From assembly GCA_903895515.1 (NCBI GenBank), contig CAITUB010000117.1, positions 1 through 40,820 on the forward strand: 40,820 nucleotides of DNA, given 5' to 3'. The DNA comes from an uncultured Acidimicrobium sp. GTDB lineage: Bacteria > Actinomycetota > Acidimicrobiia > Acidimicrobiales > Ilumatobacteraceae. Positions 34,251-40,820 of the stretch are shown here, in pieces. A program made the translations under genes and the position numbers. The notes under the pieces were generated by a model that was given only the letters and a program-made list of their open reading frames with translations, had not been told where the DNA came from and ran no database searches. Numbering within the stretch: the stretch's first letter is position 1; each line of letters begins with the position of its first letter.

Positions 34251-34940
34251 ATGTTTACGCTGCTGTTCATTGAGGATGACGAAGCCATTCGAACGGCGTT
34301 GCGGCTCGTACTTGAAGACGAAGGTTATGAAGTTGCTGTTGCGGGTGATGGCGAAACCGGACTCAAAATGTTCAGCCAGATCGATCCGGACCTCGTCCTG
34401 CTTGACCTGCGATTACCAGACATTTCAGGATTCGAAGTGTGTAGATCAATCCGACGAACAAGCATTACCCCAGTCATCATGGTGACCGCACAAACCGACA
34501 CTTCCGATTTGGTGAATGGATTCGATGCTGGCGCAGATGACTACGTAACTAAGCCAATCGTGCCAAAGGAACTCTCTGCCCGAATTCGTGCAGCGTTACG
34601 AAGGACCCAGACGATTGAGCCGTCCATTTCGAACGCAAAATCTCTCAACAAGATCGGTGATGTTGAGATTGATCGCAACTTGAGCGTCGTGCGAAAAAAT
34701 GGCAGTGAAGTTGCACTAACGAAAACTGAGTATCGATTGCTCGTTGAATTTGCTGATCATCCAGGAATGGTGCTGTCACGCGATCAACTGCTTGAACGGG
34801 TGTGGGGCTATGAATATTTGGGCGATTCTCGTCTTGTCGACGCGCACGTTCGACGACTTCGAGTGAAGGTTGAAACACAACCTGAAGAACCAACCATGAT
34901 CGTGACTGTTCGCGGTATGGGGTACCGACTGTTGAACTAA
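34251..34940 (+). CDS. OmpR/PhoB-family response regulator, MtrA-like
   Basis: 229 residues from ATG 34251 (MFTLLFIEDD). The frame extends 23 codons upstream to 34182 but without receiver homology. Receiver: acidic pair DD at 9-10, phospho-acceptor Asp52 in LLDLRLP, Thr in VTAQTD, Lys in YVTKP. The C-terminal winged-helix domain (about 130-229) has VALTKTEYRLL, RDQLLERVWGYEY and VDAHVRRLRVK. It is the natural partner of the divergent kinase; in MtrAB loci the two genes usually run in the same direction. Confidence 0.88.
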   Translation: MFTLLFIEDDEAIRTALRLVLEDEGYEVAVAGDGETGLKMFSQIDPDLVLLDLRLPDISGFEVCRSIRRTSITPVIMVTAQTDTSDLVNGFDAGADDYVTKPIVPKELSARIRAALRRTQTIEPSISNAKSLNKIGDVEIDRNLSVVRKNGSEVALTKTEYRLLVEFADHPGMVLSRDQLLERVWGYEYLGDSRLVDAHVRRLRVKVETQPEEPTMIVTVRGMGYRLLN

Positions 34941-34944
34941 CCCG

Positions 34945-36843
34945 CTAGATGGATTTGAGAAATTGCACAACCTCTGCAAACTCAATCGTTCGCTTCATCG
35001 GTGGCAACGTGGAAACGAGTTTTTTACCGTAGCCCTTGGTTGCAAGTCGTGGATCCAAAATTGCAACGACACCTGAGTCCTTGCGTGAACGGATGAGGCG
35101 ACCAGCAGCCTGTGCAAGTTGTGTCGCTGCAAGTGGAATATCGATCTCGCTAAACGATGCCTTCCCAATTTCGTCGCGTCGTGCGCTGAGCAATGGGTCG
35201 TCTGGCCGTGGGAAAGGGATCTTGTCAATGACAACAAGGCTGAGGGTTTGTCCAGGGACATCAACACCCTGAAAGAACCCTGCAGTCGCAAACAGGCAAG
35301 ATGACTCCTCGGAGGCGAATGCATCAACGAGGGCCATTTTCGGCAAGTCATCTTGACGCCAGATCTTGAATTCAAGTCGCCTGGTCATCTCGTCTGCGGC
35401 CGCATGCATGGCGCGGTATGTGGTGAATAACGCAAGAGTTCGACCTTGGGCTGCATTGATCAATTTTTCTAACTCATCGTGCACTGCGTCATCTCTGCGT
35501 GAATCATTCGGCAATGGCAGATGCTTCGCGCAATACAAAAGTGCAGAATTTTCATAATCGAAAGGGCTACCGACATCAATTGCATCAACATCGTCTTCCT
35601 CAAGACCCACCCGAGCCGGCATTGCTAGTGGAATGGTTGCACTCGTAAGGATTGCGGTTCGCTTTGACCACACGCCGCTGTGCAACGTAGGGCCGACATG
35701 GAGTGGAGCAAGTTCAAGAACAGGGCGATCTTTGCTTCCGCTAACAAAAGCCACCGTTCGTGATCCGGCTGTCAGTGAGCCGTCGATGACGTCAATCATT
35801 CGATTACTGAGCGTTTGGCCACGGAGAATTCGCTGTTTCGCAGACTCGTCGTTACTGGAAATTGCCTTCAGACCTGAAACAGCTTCATCAATTTTGAGCC
35901 GCAACCGAGCGAGTACATCTTGAATATCGTCGGGGAGCGGAAGAGGTACTCGTTTGTCAATGTCTCCAGCTATGTAGCCTCCAAATTCAGTCGCTAGTTG
36001 TTGTAACGATCCTGTCAACGCGTCATCTCTTACGATTGAGCGGAGGGCGCTAATGACGTGCTGGATGCTTCCAGGGCTAATGGCCATGCTTACCGAAGCG
36101 CTCATCACATCTTCAAGTTGATGTGCCTCGTCAAAAATGACTACATCGTGTTCGGGCAGAAGCGCGCCATCAGTTGCGACATCTAGCCCATAAATGTGTG
36201 TATTAACAACAATGACATCGGCAACAGAAGCGAAATCTCTGGCACGTTCCGCAAAACATGTATCTCCGGACGGACACCTACTTGCTCCCGGGCATTCGTC
36301 GCTACCAATACTGACGTGACGCCACGCTGCATCTCGAGGACTCCAAGATAAATCGCCTGAATCGCCGGTGTTCGTAGTCTCGGACCAAGCAACAAGTTTG
36401 TCAATATCGGATTTCACTTGAATGCTGAACTCTTGAAGATCGAGCTTGTGCTGTTTTGGCTCGCGAATTTCGGCGATGCGTTGTGCGCAGAGATAGTTAT
36501 TGCGTCCTTTAAGAACCGCCCACGTGATATCGCGACCGATAATTGGAGTGAGCGCTTGAGACAACACGGGAAGATCGTGTTTAGCGAGTTGATCTTGCAA
36601 TGCCTTGGTGTACGTAGAAACGACGATGCGTTTGCCAGACGCAATCGCAGGCACGAGGTATCCCAGGGTTTTTCCCGTTCCGGTTCCTGCTTGAACAATT
36701 AAGTGGCGCTCATTTGCAATTGCGTCTGCGATTGCAGTGGCCATGGTTACCTGACCTGAACGGGCTTCCACGTTGGGAAGCGTGTCAACGACTGCCTGGA
36801 GAAGATCTACGACGTCATGTTCGTTGGGTGCTTTAGGCGACAT
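34945..36843 (-). CDS. DinG/XPD-like ATP-dependent DNA helicase
   Basis: 632 residues of superfamily 2. Walker A AGTGTGKT lies near 51-58, the DEAH box is FDEAHQLED near 237, motif III is LTSATI, and motif VI is QAAGRLIRSRKD near 583. Four Cys (YLC near 117, ECPGASRC near 185-192, DTC near 198) make a likely iron-sulphur cluster of the XPD/DinG type. It unwinds 5'-3' and is linked to repair or R-loop removal. The start overlaps the upstream cis-prenyltransferase by 11 bases. The stop lies 4 bases from the convergent regulator gene. Confidence 0.9.
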   Translation of the reverse strand: MSPKAPNEHDVVDLLQAVVDTLPNVEARSGQVTMATAIADAIANERHLIVQAGTGTGKTLGYLVPAIASGKRIVVSTYTKALQDQLAKHDLPVLSQALTPIIGRDITWAVLKGRNNYLCAQRIAEIREPKQHKLDLQEFSIQVKSDIDKLVAWSETTNTGDSGDLSWSPRDAAWRHVSIGSDECPGASRCPSGDTCFAERARDFASVADVIVVNTHIYGLDVATDGALLPEHDVVIFDEAHQLEDVMSASVSMAISPGSIQHVISALRSIVRDDALTGSLQQLATEFGGYIAGDIDKRVPLPLPDDIQDVLARLRLKIDEAVSGLKAISSNDESAKQRILRGQTLSNRMIDVIDGSLTAGSRTVAFVSGSKDRPVLELAPLHVGPTLHSGVWSKRTAILTSATIPLAMPARVGLEEDDVDAIDVGSPFDYENSALLYCAKHLPLPNDSRRDDAVHDELEKLINAAQGRTLALFTTYRAMHAAADEMTRRLEFKIWRQDDLPKMALVDAFASEESSCLFATAGFFQGVDVPGQTLSLVVIDKIPFPRPDDPLLSARRDEIGKASFSEIDIPLAATQLAQAAGRLIRSRKDSGVVAILDPRLATKGYGKKLVSTLPPMKRTIEFAEVVQFLKSI

Positions 36844-37525
36844 GGACCAACTTGAGTGCGTTATCTATTTCATGTGCGTCGAAGTCTGGCCAGGTGCGCT
36901 CGGTGAAGTACACCTTCGCTCCCTTGATTTGCCACAAAAGGAAATTGGAAATTCGAGATTCTCCGGAGGTACGAACAACTACGTCAACAGGAGGTAGCTC
37001 TGGAGCGTACAACTGGCTGGAAATTTCCTGTGGTGAAATGTCATGAGCGGATTGCTGGTTGGTGCGCGCGCGTTGAGCGGCTCGAAGCAACTCGGCACGA
37101 CTGCCATAGTCGAAAGCAACAGTCAGCACCATGCCTGTGTTGTGTGCGGTGTCGTCAATGGCTTGCAAAATTGCTCGTTGGATGAATGCAGGTGTTTTGG
37201 ATCCAGGCTCGTCGAATGGCCGACCAATCCATTGGATGCGCACGTTATTGGCATTGAGTTCTTCAATTCGACCAAAGAGACGCTTGTGCAATGAAAGAAT
37301 GTGTTTCACCTCGGCGGGTGGGCGGACCCAGTTTTCTGTGGAAAATCCAAAAACCGTAAGCCAGCCCACATTGCGTGTGGCGCAAACTCGTACGACCTCG
37401 GCCAAATTGTCTTCGCCTGCTGTGTGGCCCTCGGTGCGGGGGAGTCCGCGTCGTTTCGCCCAACGTCCATTGCCGTCCATGATGCAGGCGATATGGATGG
37501 GAGATTCGTGATTCACCAAGTCCAT
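36833..37525 (-). CDS. uppS: Cis-prenyltransferase (undecaprenyl-diphosphate synthase type), catalytic subunit lacking the C-terminal RxG motif
   Basis: 230 residues from ATG 37525. Makes the long-chain polyprenyl diphosphate for cell-wall lipid carriers. All catalytic regions are present: IMDGNGRWA with Asp17, His34, FSTENWVR at 61-68, and RTSGESRISNFLLW at 185-198. The usual YGGRAE region reads DYGSRAE. The protein ends DNALKLVHVA at 230, about 12 residues before the normal C-terminus, so the family's terminal RRxRRFGG (RxG) motif is missing. The stop overlaps the helicase start, so this is not a frameshift artefact. ATG 37525 is fixed by TAAGGT 7 nt upstream; the longer frame from 37567 would run past the promoter. 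Confidence 0.92.
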   Translation of the reverse strand: MDLVNHESPIHIACIMDGNGRWAKRRGLPRTEGHTAGEDNLAEVVRVCATRNVGWLTVFGFSTENWVRPPAEVKHILSLHKRLFGRIEELNANNVRIQWIGRPFDEPGSKTPAFIQRAILQAIDDTAHNTGMVLTVAFDYGSRAELLRAAQRARTNQQSAHDISPQEISSQLYAPELPPVDVVVRTSGESRISNFLLWQIKGAKVYFTERTWPDFDAHEIDNALKLVHVA

Positions 37526-37532
37526 TCCGAAC

Positions 37533-37538
37533 ACCTTA
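37533..37538 (-). promoter_or_regulatory. Leaderless -10 box TAAGGT for the cis-prenyltransferase gene
   Basis: TAAGGT, then GTTCGGA, then ATG 37525 on the minus strand. Confidence 0.6.
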
Positions 37539-37562
37539 CTGATGTGGACCGCAATGGCGTGC

Positions 37563-37568
37563 GACAAT
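37563..37568 (+). promoter_or_regulatory. Weak leaderless -10 box GACAAT for the paralogue-recO operon
   Basis: GACAAT, then AGTGAT, then GTG 37575. The two divergent cis-prenyltransferase genes would thus share a 49-base promoter region. Confidence 0.35.
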
Positions 37569-37574
37569 AGTGAT

Positions 37575-38144
37575 GTGGCTGACGGTTCATCATTGCAACA
37601 TGTGCTTGTTGTCGGAGGATCTCTAGATCAGTGGAAGACAATGACATCCTCCGATTGGACGCAGTATGTCGCAACGTTGCGATCATCTGTGGAGCAAGTT
37701 GGCGCTCGGTGGCTCACGGTGTATCCATATTCTGGTATCTCAGACGCGGAAGATGATGACCAACTCATTCGAAAAATCGCAGAATCGTGCGAAGCGGAAT
37801 CCATCGAGGGGAAACTGCTTCTTCGCGGTAACACATCGGTAGTGATTGATATTTGTGCAGATGGACAACTGCGGTTTGTTCGCGCGGTTAACGGTATGTC
37901 GACAGAAAAGATCACTGAAAGGAATTTGGCGAGCGCGATTTTGCAACCAGCGTCCAGTGAGCCAGATCTAGTCGTGATTTTCGGAGAGCCAACACAGTTG
38001 CCTCCTTCGCTGGTGTGGGAACTTGCGTACAGCGAACTGGTCTATCTCAACTCGCCTTGGCCGCTTTGCAACAGTGATGACATTGAGTTAGCGATAAACG
38101 ACTTTCAGCGGAGAGATCGTCGATTTGGCGGTGTCGATTCATGA
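37575..38144 (+). CDS. Degenerate cis-prenyltransferase paralogue, NgBR-like, probable non-catalytic partner
   Basis: 189 residues from GTG 37575 (ATG 37554 and 37542 are alternatives). It aligns by eye along the cis-prenyltransferase fold. HVLVVGGSLDQW at 9-20 stands where MDGNGRW should be. WLTVYPYSG at 46-54 stands where LTVFGFSTENW should be. PDLVVIFGEPTQLPPSLVWELAYSELVYLN at 130-159 replaces DLLIRTSGExRxSNFLLWQ...ELYF. The end RRDRRFGGVDS keeps the family's C-terminal RxG motif. The catalytic Asp, the STENW Asn and the RTSGE/RxS residues are all lost, so it should be inactive alone. The F-G in place of RTSG is like eukaryotic NgBR. It overlaps recO (ATGA). Confidence 0.8.
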   Translation: MADGSSLQHVLVVGGSLDQWKTMTSSDWTQYVATLRSSVEQVGARWLTVYPYSGISDAEDDDQLIRKIAESCEAESIEGKLLLRGNTSVVIDICADGQLRFVRAVNGMSTEKITERNLASAILQPASSEPDLVVIFGEPTQLPPSLVWELAYSELVYLNSPWPLCNSDDIELAINDFQRRDRRFGGVDS

Positions 38145-38860
38145 CGCTGTATCGCGATAAGGGAATAGTGCTGCGGAGTTACAAACTTGCTGAATCTGAT
38201 CGCATCGTTGTCCTGATGACCGAGCACCACGGAAAAGTTCGCGCCGTGGCCAAGGGAATCCGTAAGACGAAATCGAAGATCGGTGCTCGGCTAGAACCAA
38301 TGAGTCACGTAGACGTGCAGTTGTATAAGGGAAGGGAACTAGACACGGTTTCTCAGGTTGAGTTGATCGACTCGTCTGCGCGACTGCACAACAATCTCGA
38401 CAAACTGACTCAAGGCATGTCGATGCTTGAAGCAGTAGATCAAATTGCAGAGGACAGAGAACCATCGCCGCATTTGTACCGCATGTTGCAGGGGGCGTTG
38501 AACGCACTGATGGAACAGGAGTCTCCTGTCATGCTGGCGTCTTTTTACTGGAAGTTGCTGGCAGCCGAGGGAGTGAGCCCGCAGGTGCAATTGTGCGTTG
38601 GTTGCGCAAGTACCGAAGATCTCGTTGCATTCGACATTTTTCAAGGAGGGGTGCAATGTCGCTCCTGTCGCACGGGAATTAGTATCTCTCCGCCAGCAAT
38701 TGATTTATTGCAGCAAGTTCTTGGCGGTCAACTCAAATTCGCTCTATCTCAGCCCGAATCTGCAGCAAGTTTCGAAATATCTCAACTTGCAACTCAGGCA
38801 ATGGAACATCACATAGAACGACGATTGAGATCAGTGGCAATGTTCAGTCCCCGTCACTAG
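38141..38860 (+). CDS. recO: DNA repair protein RecO
   Basis: 239 residues. An N-terminal OB fold (KGIVLRSYKLAESDRIVVLMTEHHGKVRAVAKGIRK) is typical. Then comes a helical region with a Cys4 zinc site CVGC...CRSC near 152-178. RecO loads RecA with RecR and anneals single strands in recombinational repair. In Mycobacterium recO is next to uppS; here the partner in that position is the degenerate paralogue. Confidence 0.92.
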   Translation: MTLYRDKGIVLRSYKLAESDRIVVLMTEHHGKVRAVAKGIRKTKSKIGARLEPMSHVDVQLYKGRELDTVSQVELIDSSARLHNNLDKLTQGMSMLEAVDQIAEDREPSPHLYRMLQGALNALMEQESPVMLASFYWKLLAAEGVSPQVQLCVGCASTEDLVAFDIFQGGVQCRSCRTGISISPPAIDLLQQVLGGQLKFALSQPESAASFEISQLATQAMEHHIERRLRSVAMFSPRH

Positions 38861-38868
38861 TCGGGTTG

Positions 38869-38874
38869 TAGTCT
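38869..38874 (+). promoter_or_regulatory. Leaderless -10 box TAGTCT for glyS
   Basis: TAGTCT, then GTAGCC, then ATG 38881, nearly identical to the era start region. Confidence 0.65.
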
Positions 38875-38880
38875 GTAGCC

Positions 38881-40188
38881 ATGCCTGCGAGCGATTTAGA
38901 GCAAATAGTCAACCTCTGCAAGCGCCGTGGTTTTGTCTATCCAAGTGCCGAAATTTATGGCGGATTCCGTTCGTCGTATGACTACGGTCCGCTTGGTTCG
39001 CTGATGTTGCGCAACGTCAAGGACGCCTGGGTGCGCAGCATGGTTCAGCAACGAGACGATGTTGTGCTCATTGACGCAGCCATCCTTGGACCGCCCCAAG
39101 TGTTTGAAGCCAGTGGCCACTTGGCAAACTTCAGTGATCCGCTCGTTGATTGCACGGTCTGCAACCGTCGATTCCGCGAAGATCAGCTTGAGGCCCGTGA
39201 TTGCCCGCAGAAAATGAAGGGTTGCACATTCACCGAAGCGCGTGCATTCAATTTGATGTTTCAGACGCATGCCGGCCCAGTAGAGGGCGAAGGCGCGACT
39301 GTATATATGCGTCCAGAAACGGCGCAAGGAATGTTTGTGAACTTTGCCAACGTTTTGCAGACCTCGCGCAAGAAGCCACCATTTGGTATTGCCCAGGTTG
39401 GAAAGTCATTCCGTAACGAGATCACTCCAGGAAACTTCATTTTCCGAACCCGTGAGTTTGAGCAAATGGAAATGGAATTTTTCGTTCCGCCAGCAGAGAG
39501 TGCCAAGTGGTACGAGTACTGGTGCGAGACCCGCATGCAGTGGTATATCGATTTGGGCATTCCAGCCGACATGTTGCGCCTGCGCGCCCACGATGCCGAC
39601 GAACTGTCGCATTATTCAAGTGGCACAAGCGACATCGAATTCAAGTTTCCATGGGGTTGGGGAGAGCTTGAAGGAATCGCGCAACGCACGAACTTCGATC
39701 TCAATCGACATGCAGAGTTTTCAAAGCAGAAGCTTGACTATTTCGATCAGGCGACGAATGAGCGTTACGTCCCCTTTGTAGTTGAGCCGGCGGCTGGCGC
39801 CAACCGCACGATGGCCGCATTCTTGTTGGCTGCTTACGACGAAGACGTGGTGAACGATGAGCCACGCACCGTTTTGCGATTGCATCCGCGACTGGCCCCA
39901 TACCAAGTGGCCATTTTGCCGCTGTCGAAGAAAGATTCGCTCACGCCTTTGGCCGACAGCATTTTCGCAACGCTCAGCAAGCGGTATTACTGCGACTACG
40001 ACGAAACTCAGGCAATTGGTCGTCGCTATCGCCGTCAAGACGAAATTGGCACGCCGTACTGCATCACAGTCGATTTTGATTCGCTTGAAGATGGTCAAGT
40101 GACCATTCGAGAGCGCGATACAACAAAGCAAGAACGAGTATCAATCGATCAACTCGAACAAGTTCTCAGTGAAAAATTAGGGTTCTAA
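38881..40188 (+). CDS. glyS: Glycyl-tRNA synthetase (single-chain type)
   Basis: 435 residues of the class II homodimeric form. GGFRSSYDYGPLG near 22-34 and two Cys pairs CTVCNRRF...CPQKMKGC near 88-112. RPETAQGMFVNF follows, then motif 2 FRNEITPGNFIFRTREFEQMEMEFF near 176-200, motif 3 PAAGANRTMAAFLLAAY near 303, and the anticodon-binding domain LRLHPRLAPYQVAILPL to the end. Charges tRNA-Gly. Confidence 0.94.
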   Translation: MPASDLEQIVNLCKRRGFVYPSAEIYGGFRSSYDYGPLGSLMLRNVKDAWVRSMVQQRDDVVLIDAAILGPPQVFEASGHLANFSDPLVDCTVCNRRFREDQLEARDCPQKMKGCTFTEARAFNLMFQTHAGPVEGEGATVYMRPETAQGMFVNFANVLQTSRKKPPFGIAQVGKSFRNEITPGNFIFRTREFEQMEMEFFVPPAESAKWYEYWCETRMQWYIDLGIPADMLRLRAHDADELSHYSSGTSDIEFKFPWGWGELEGIAQRTNFDLNRHAEFSKQKLDYFDQATNERYVPFVVEPAAGANRTMAAFLLAAYDEDVVNDEPRTVLRLHPRLAPYQVAILPLSKKDSLTPLADSIFATLSKRYYCDYDETQAIGRRYRRQDEIGTPYCITVDFDSLEDGQVTIRERDTTKQERVSIDQLEQVLSEKLGF

Positions 40189-40189
40189 T

Positions 40190-40195
40190 AGGAGG
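40190..40195 (+). promoter_or_regulatory. Shine-Dalgarno AGGAGG before the ABM-domain gene
   Basis: AGGAGG stands 4 nt before ATG 40200, right after the glyS stop. It is a perfect SD in a window where most first genes have none, fitting an internal operon gene. Confidence 0.7.
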
Positions 40196-40199
40196 AATC

Positions 40200-40505
40200 A
40201 TGAGCAAAGTAGCAGTGGCAGTTAAATTACGAATCAAAGCCGGTCAGCGCGATGCCGCAACCGAAGTGATAAAGCCATTTTTGGCAGTTTCAGAAGGCGA
40301 AGTAGGAACTCTTACCTACATTTTGCATCACGATGCCCTAGATGCTGACGTGGTGTGGCTATACGAGCTGTATGCAGATCAAGAAGCTTCTCAGGCACAT
40401 ATGGGCAGCGATGCCTTTAAGGCATTTGCAAAGTCGTTAGGTGATTTTGTTGAAGGTGCGCCTGAATTCAACTTTTTAACGCCGATTGGCGGCAAGGGAC
40501 TCTAA
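40200..40505 (+). CDS. Antibiotic-biosynthesis-monooxygenase (ABM) domain protein, YgiN-like
   Basis: 101 residues, one ferredoxin-like ABM domain: VAVKLRIKAGQRDAATEVIKPF, the central EVGTLTYILHHD, VVWLYELYADQEASQAHMGSDAFKAF, ending GKGL. Such small dimers act as quinol monooxygenases or unknown oxidases. The function here is unknown. Probably co-transcribed with glyS (11-base gap) and trpC (3-base gap). Confidence 0.82.
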   Translation: MSKVAVAVKLRIKAGQRDAATEVIKPFLAVSEGEVGTLTYILHHDALDADVVWLYELYADQEASQAHMGSDAFKAFAKSLGDFVEGAPEFNFLTPIGGKGL

Positions 40506-40508
40506 GCC

Positions 40509-40820
40509 TTGTACCTCGACAAGATCATCCACAGCCATCGCGAATCTCTTTCGCATGAGCATAGAAATTTGGATGATCTTGTTGAACAAGCCCGTGTGCT
40601 TCCAAACGTACGAGGATTCGGTGAACAACTCGTTCGAGGCTCGCGAGAGCATCTCTGTGTAATTGCAGAAATCAAACGCAAGTCACCCTCAAAAGGTGTC
40701 TTGCATGAGGGCCTCGATGCATCCGTAATTGCAGCAAAGTACGAACAAGGTGGTGCGTCGTGTCTGTCTGTATTGACAGATGAGCAGTTCTTTGGGGGTT
40801 CGATAGAAGATCTCCAAGTC
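40509..40820 (+). CDS. trpC: Indole-3-glycerol phosphate synthase (TrpC), 5' part, runs off the window
   Basis: 104 codons are visible from TTG 40509, which follows the previous stop after one codon in the same frame. The head YLDKIIHSHRESL is the usual TrpC start. IAEIKRKSPSKG near 55-66 carries the catalytic Lys, and SVLTDEQFFGGS near 88-99 is the second family signature. It closes the indole ring in tryptophan synthesis. No SD is seen; coupling to the upstream stop is likely. About 155 residues are missing on the right. Confidence 0.9.
   Translation, partial: MYLDKIIHSHRESLSHEHRNLDDLVEQARVLPNVRGFGEQLVRGSREHLCVIAEIKRKSPSKGVLHEGLDASVIAAKYEQGGASCLSVLTDEQFFGGSIEDLQV

Noticed and set aside
36833-36843. 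Frameshift or assembly error as the cause of the missing UppS C-terminus
   Set aside because: The stop lies exactly in the start region of the overlapping helicase gene, the frame is clean up to it, and the missing motif is present in the divergent paralogue. Relatives should still be checked.
1-40820. tRNA genes, CRISPR arrays, insertion sequences, phage or plasmid genes
   Set aside because: Gaps are too short for most of these. No clover-leaf, regularly spaced repeat, transposase motif or integrase was seen on either strand.

Overview
The window looks like a chromosomal segment of a small-genome actinobacterium (Actinomycetota). Class Acidimicrobiia, perhaps an aquatic Ilumatobacteraceae-like lineage, is my best guess, at moderate confidence. 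The reasons are an F420-type luciferase-like oxidoreductase, an MtrAB/LpqB-like signalling set, a RecO-GlyRS neighbourhood, the classical menaquinone pathway, many acyl-CoA and SDR enzymes, and pervasive leaderless starts with an actinobacterial TANNNT -10 box. Base composition looks close to 50% GC (not counted). Packing is extreme: stop codons abut or overlap, operon joints are mostly ATGA, and no gap exceeds about 200 bases. I see no tRNA, rRNA, CRISPR array, insertion sequence or phage gene.

Layout. 1-4147 (-) is the N-terminal 1,382 residues of a giant secreted SdrD/Cna-B-like surface protein that runs off the left edge. 4339-6994 (+) is a three-gene operon: two unknown exported proteins and a CopC-CopD copper protein. 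6894-13119 holds TrhO, a GNAT, an SDR, a 33-residue Lys-rich protein, a methyltransferase, an acyl-CoA synthetase, a PhyH dioxygenase and a DUF1295 membrane enzyme. 13120-15408 (-) is a membrane GGDEF-EAL protein. 15516-18971 (+) holds an unknown gene and phoH-ybeY-corC. 18989-20952 holds an SDR and an MFS exporter. 20949-28011 is a menaquinone cluster (menE, menA, menH-like, FrnE-like, menD, menF, menG/ubiE; menB and menC absent). 28091-31183 holds an acyl-CoA dehydrogenase, an LLM oxidoreductase, a MaoC hydratase and a small membrane protein. 31215-34940 holds era and a lipoprotein/histidine kinase set divergent from its response regulator. 34945-40820 holds a DinG-like helicase, a cis-prenyltransferase, a degenerate cis-prenyltransferase paralogue, recO, glyS, an ABM-domain protein and the start of trpC.

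Most notable: the catalytic undecaprenyl-diphosphate synthase here lacks the C-terminal RxG motif. A divergently transcribed paralogue has lost the catalytic residues but keeps RRFGG and has an NgBR-like PDLVxxFG segment. This is the division of labour of eukaryotic heteromeric cis-prenyltransferases (DHDDS/NgBR), so I propose a bacterial heteromeric enzyme. Second, two genes (trhO and the MFS exporter) have no ATG/GTG/TTG in a workable place and appear to start at AUA. One has a perfect leaderless -10 box and the other a Shine-Dalgarno plus an ATAG stop/start overlap. Third, 13 starts have TANNNT 6-8 nt upstream, which suggests widespread leaderless transcription and helps fix start codons.
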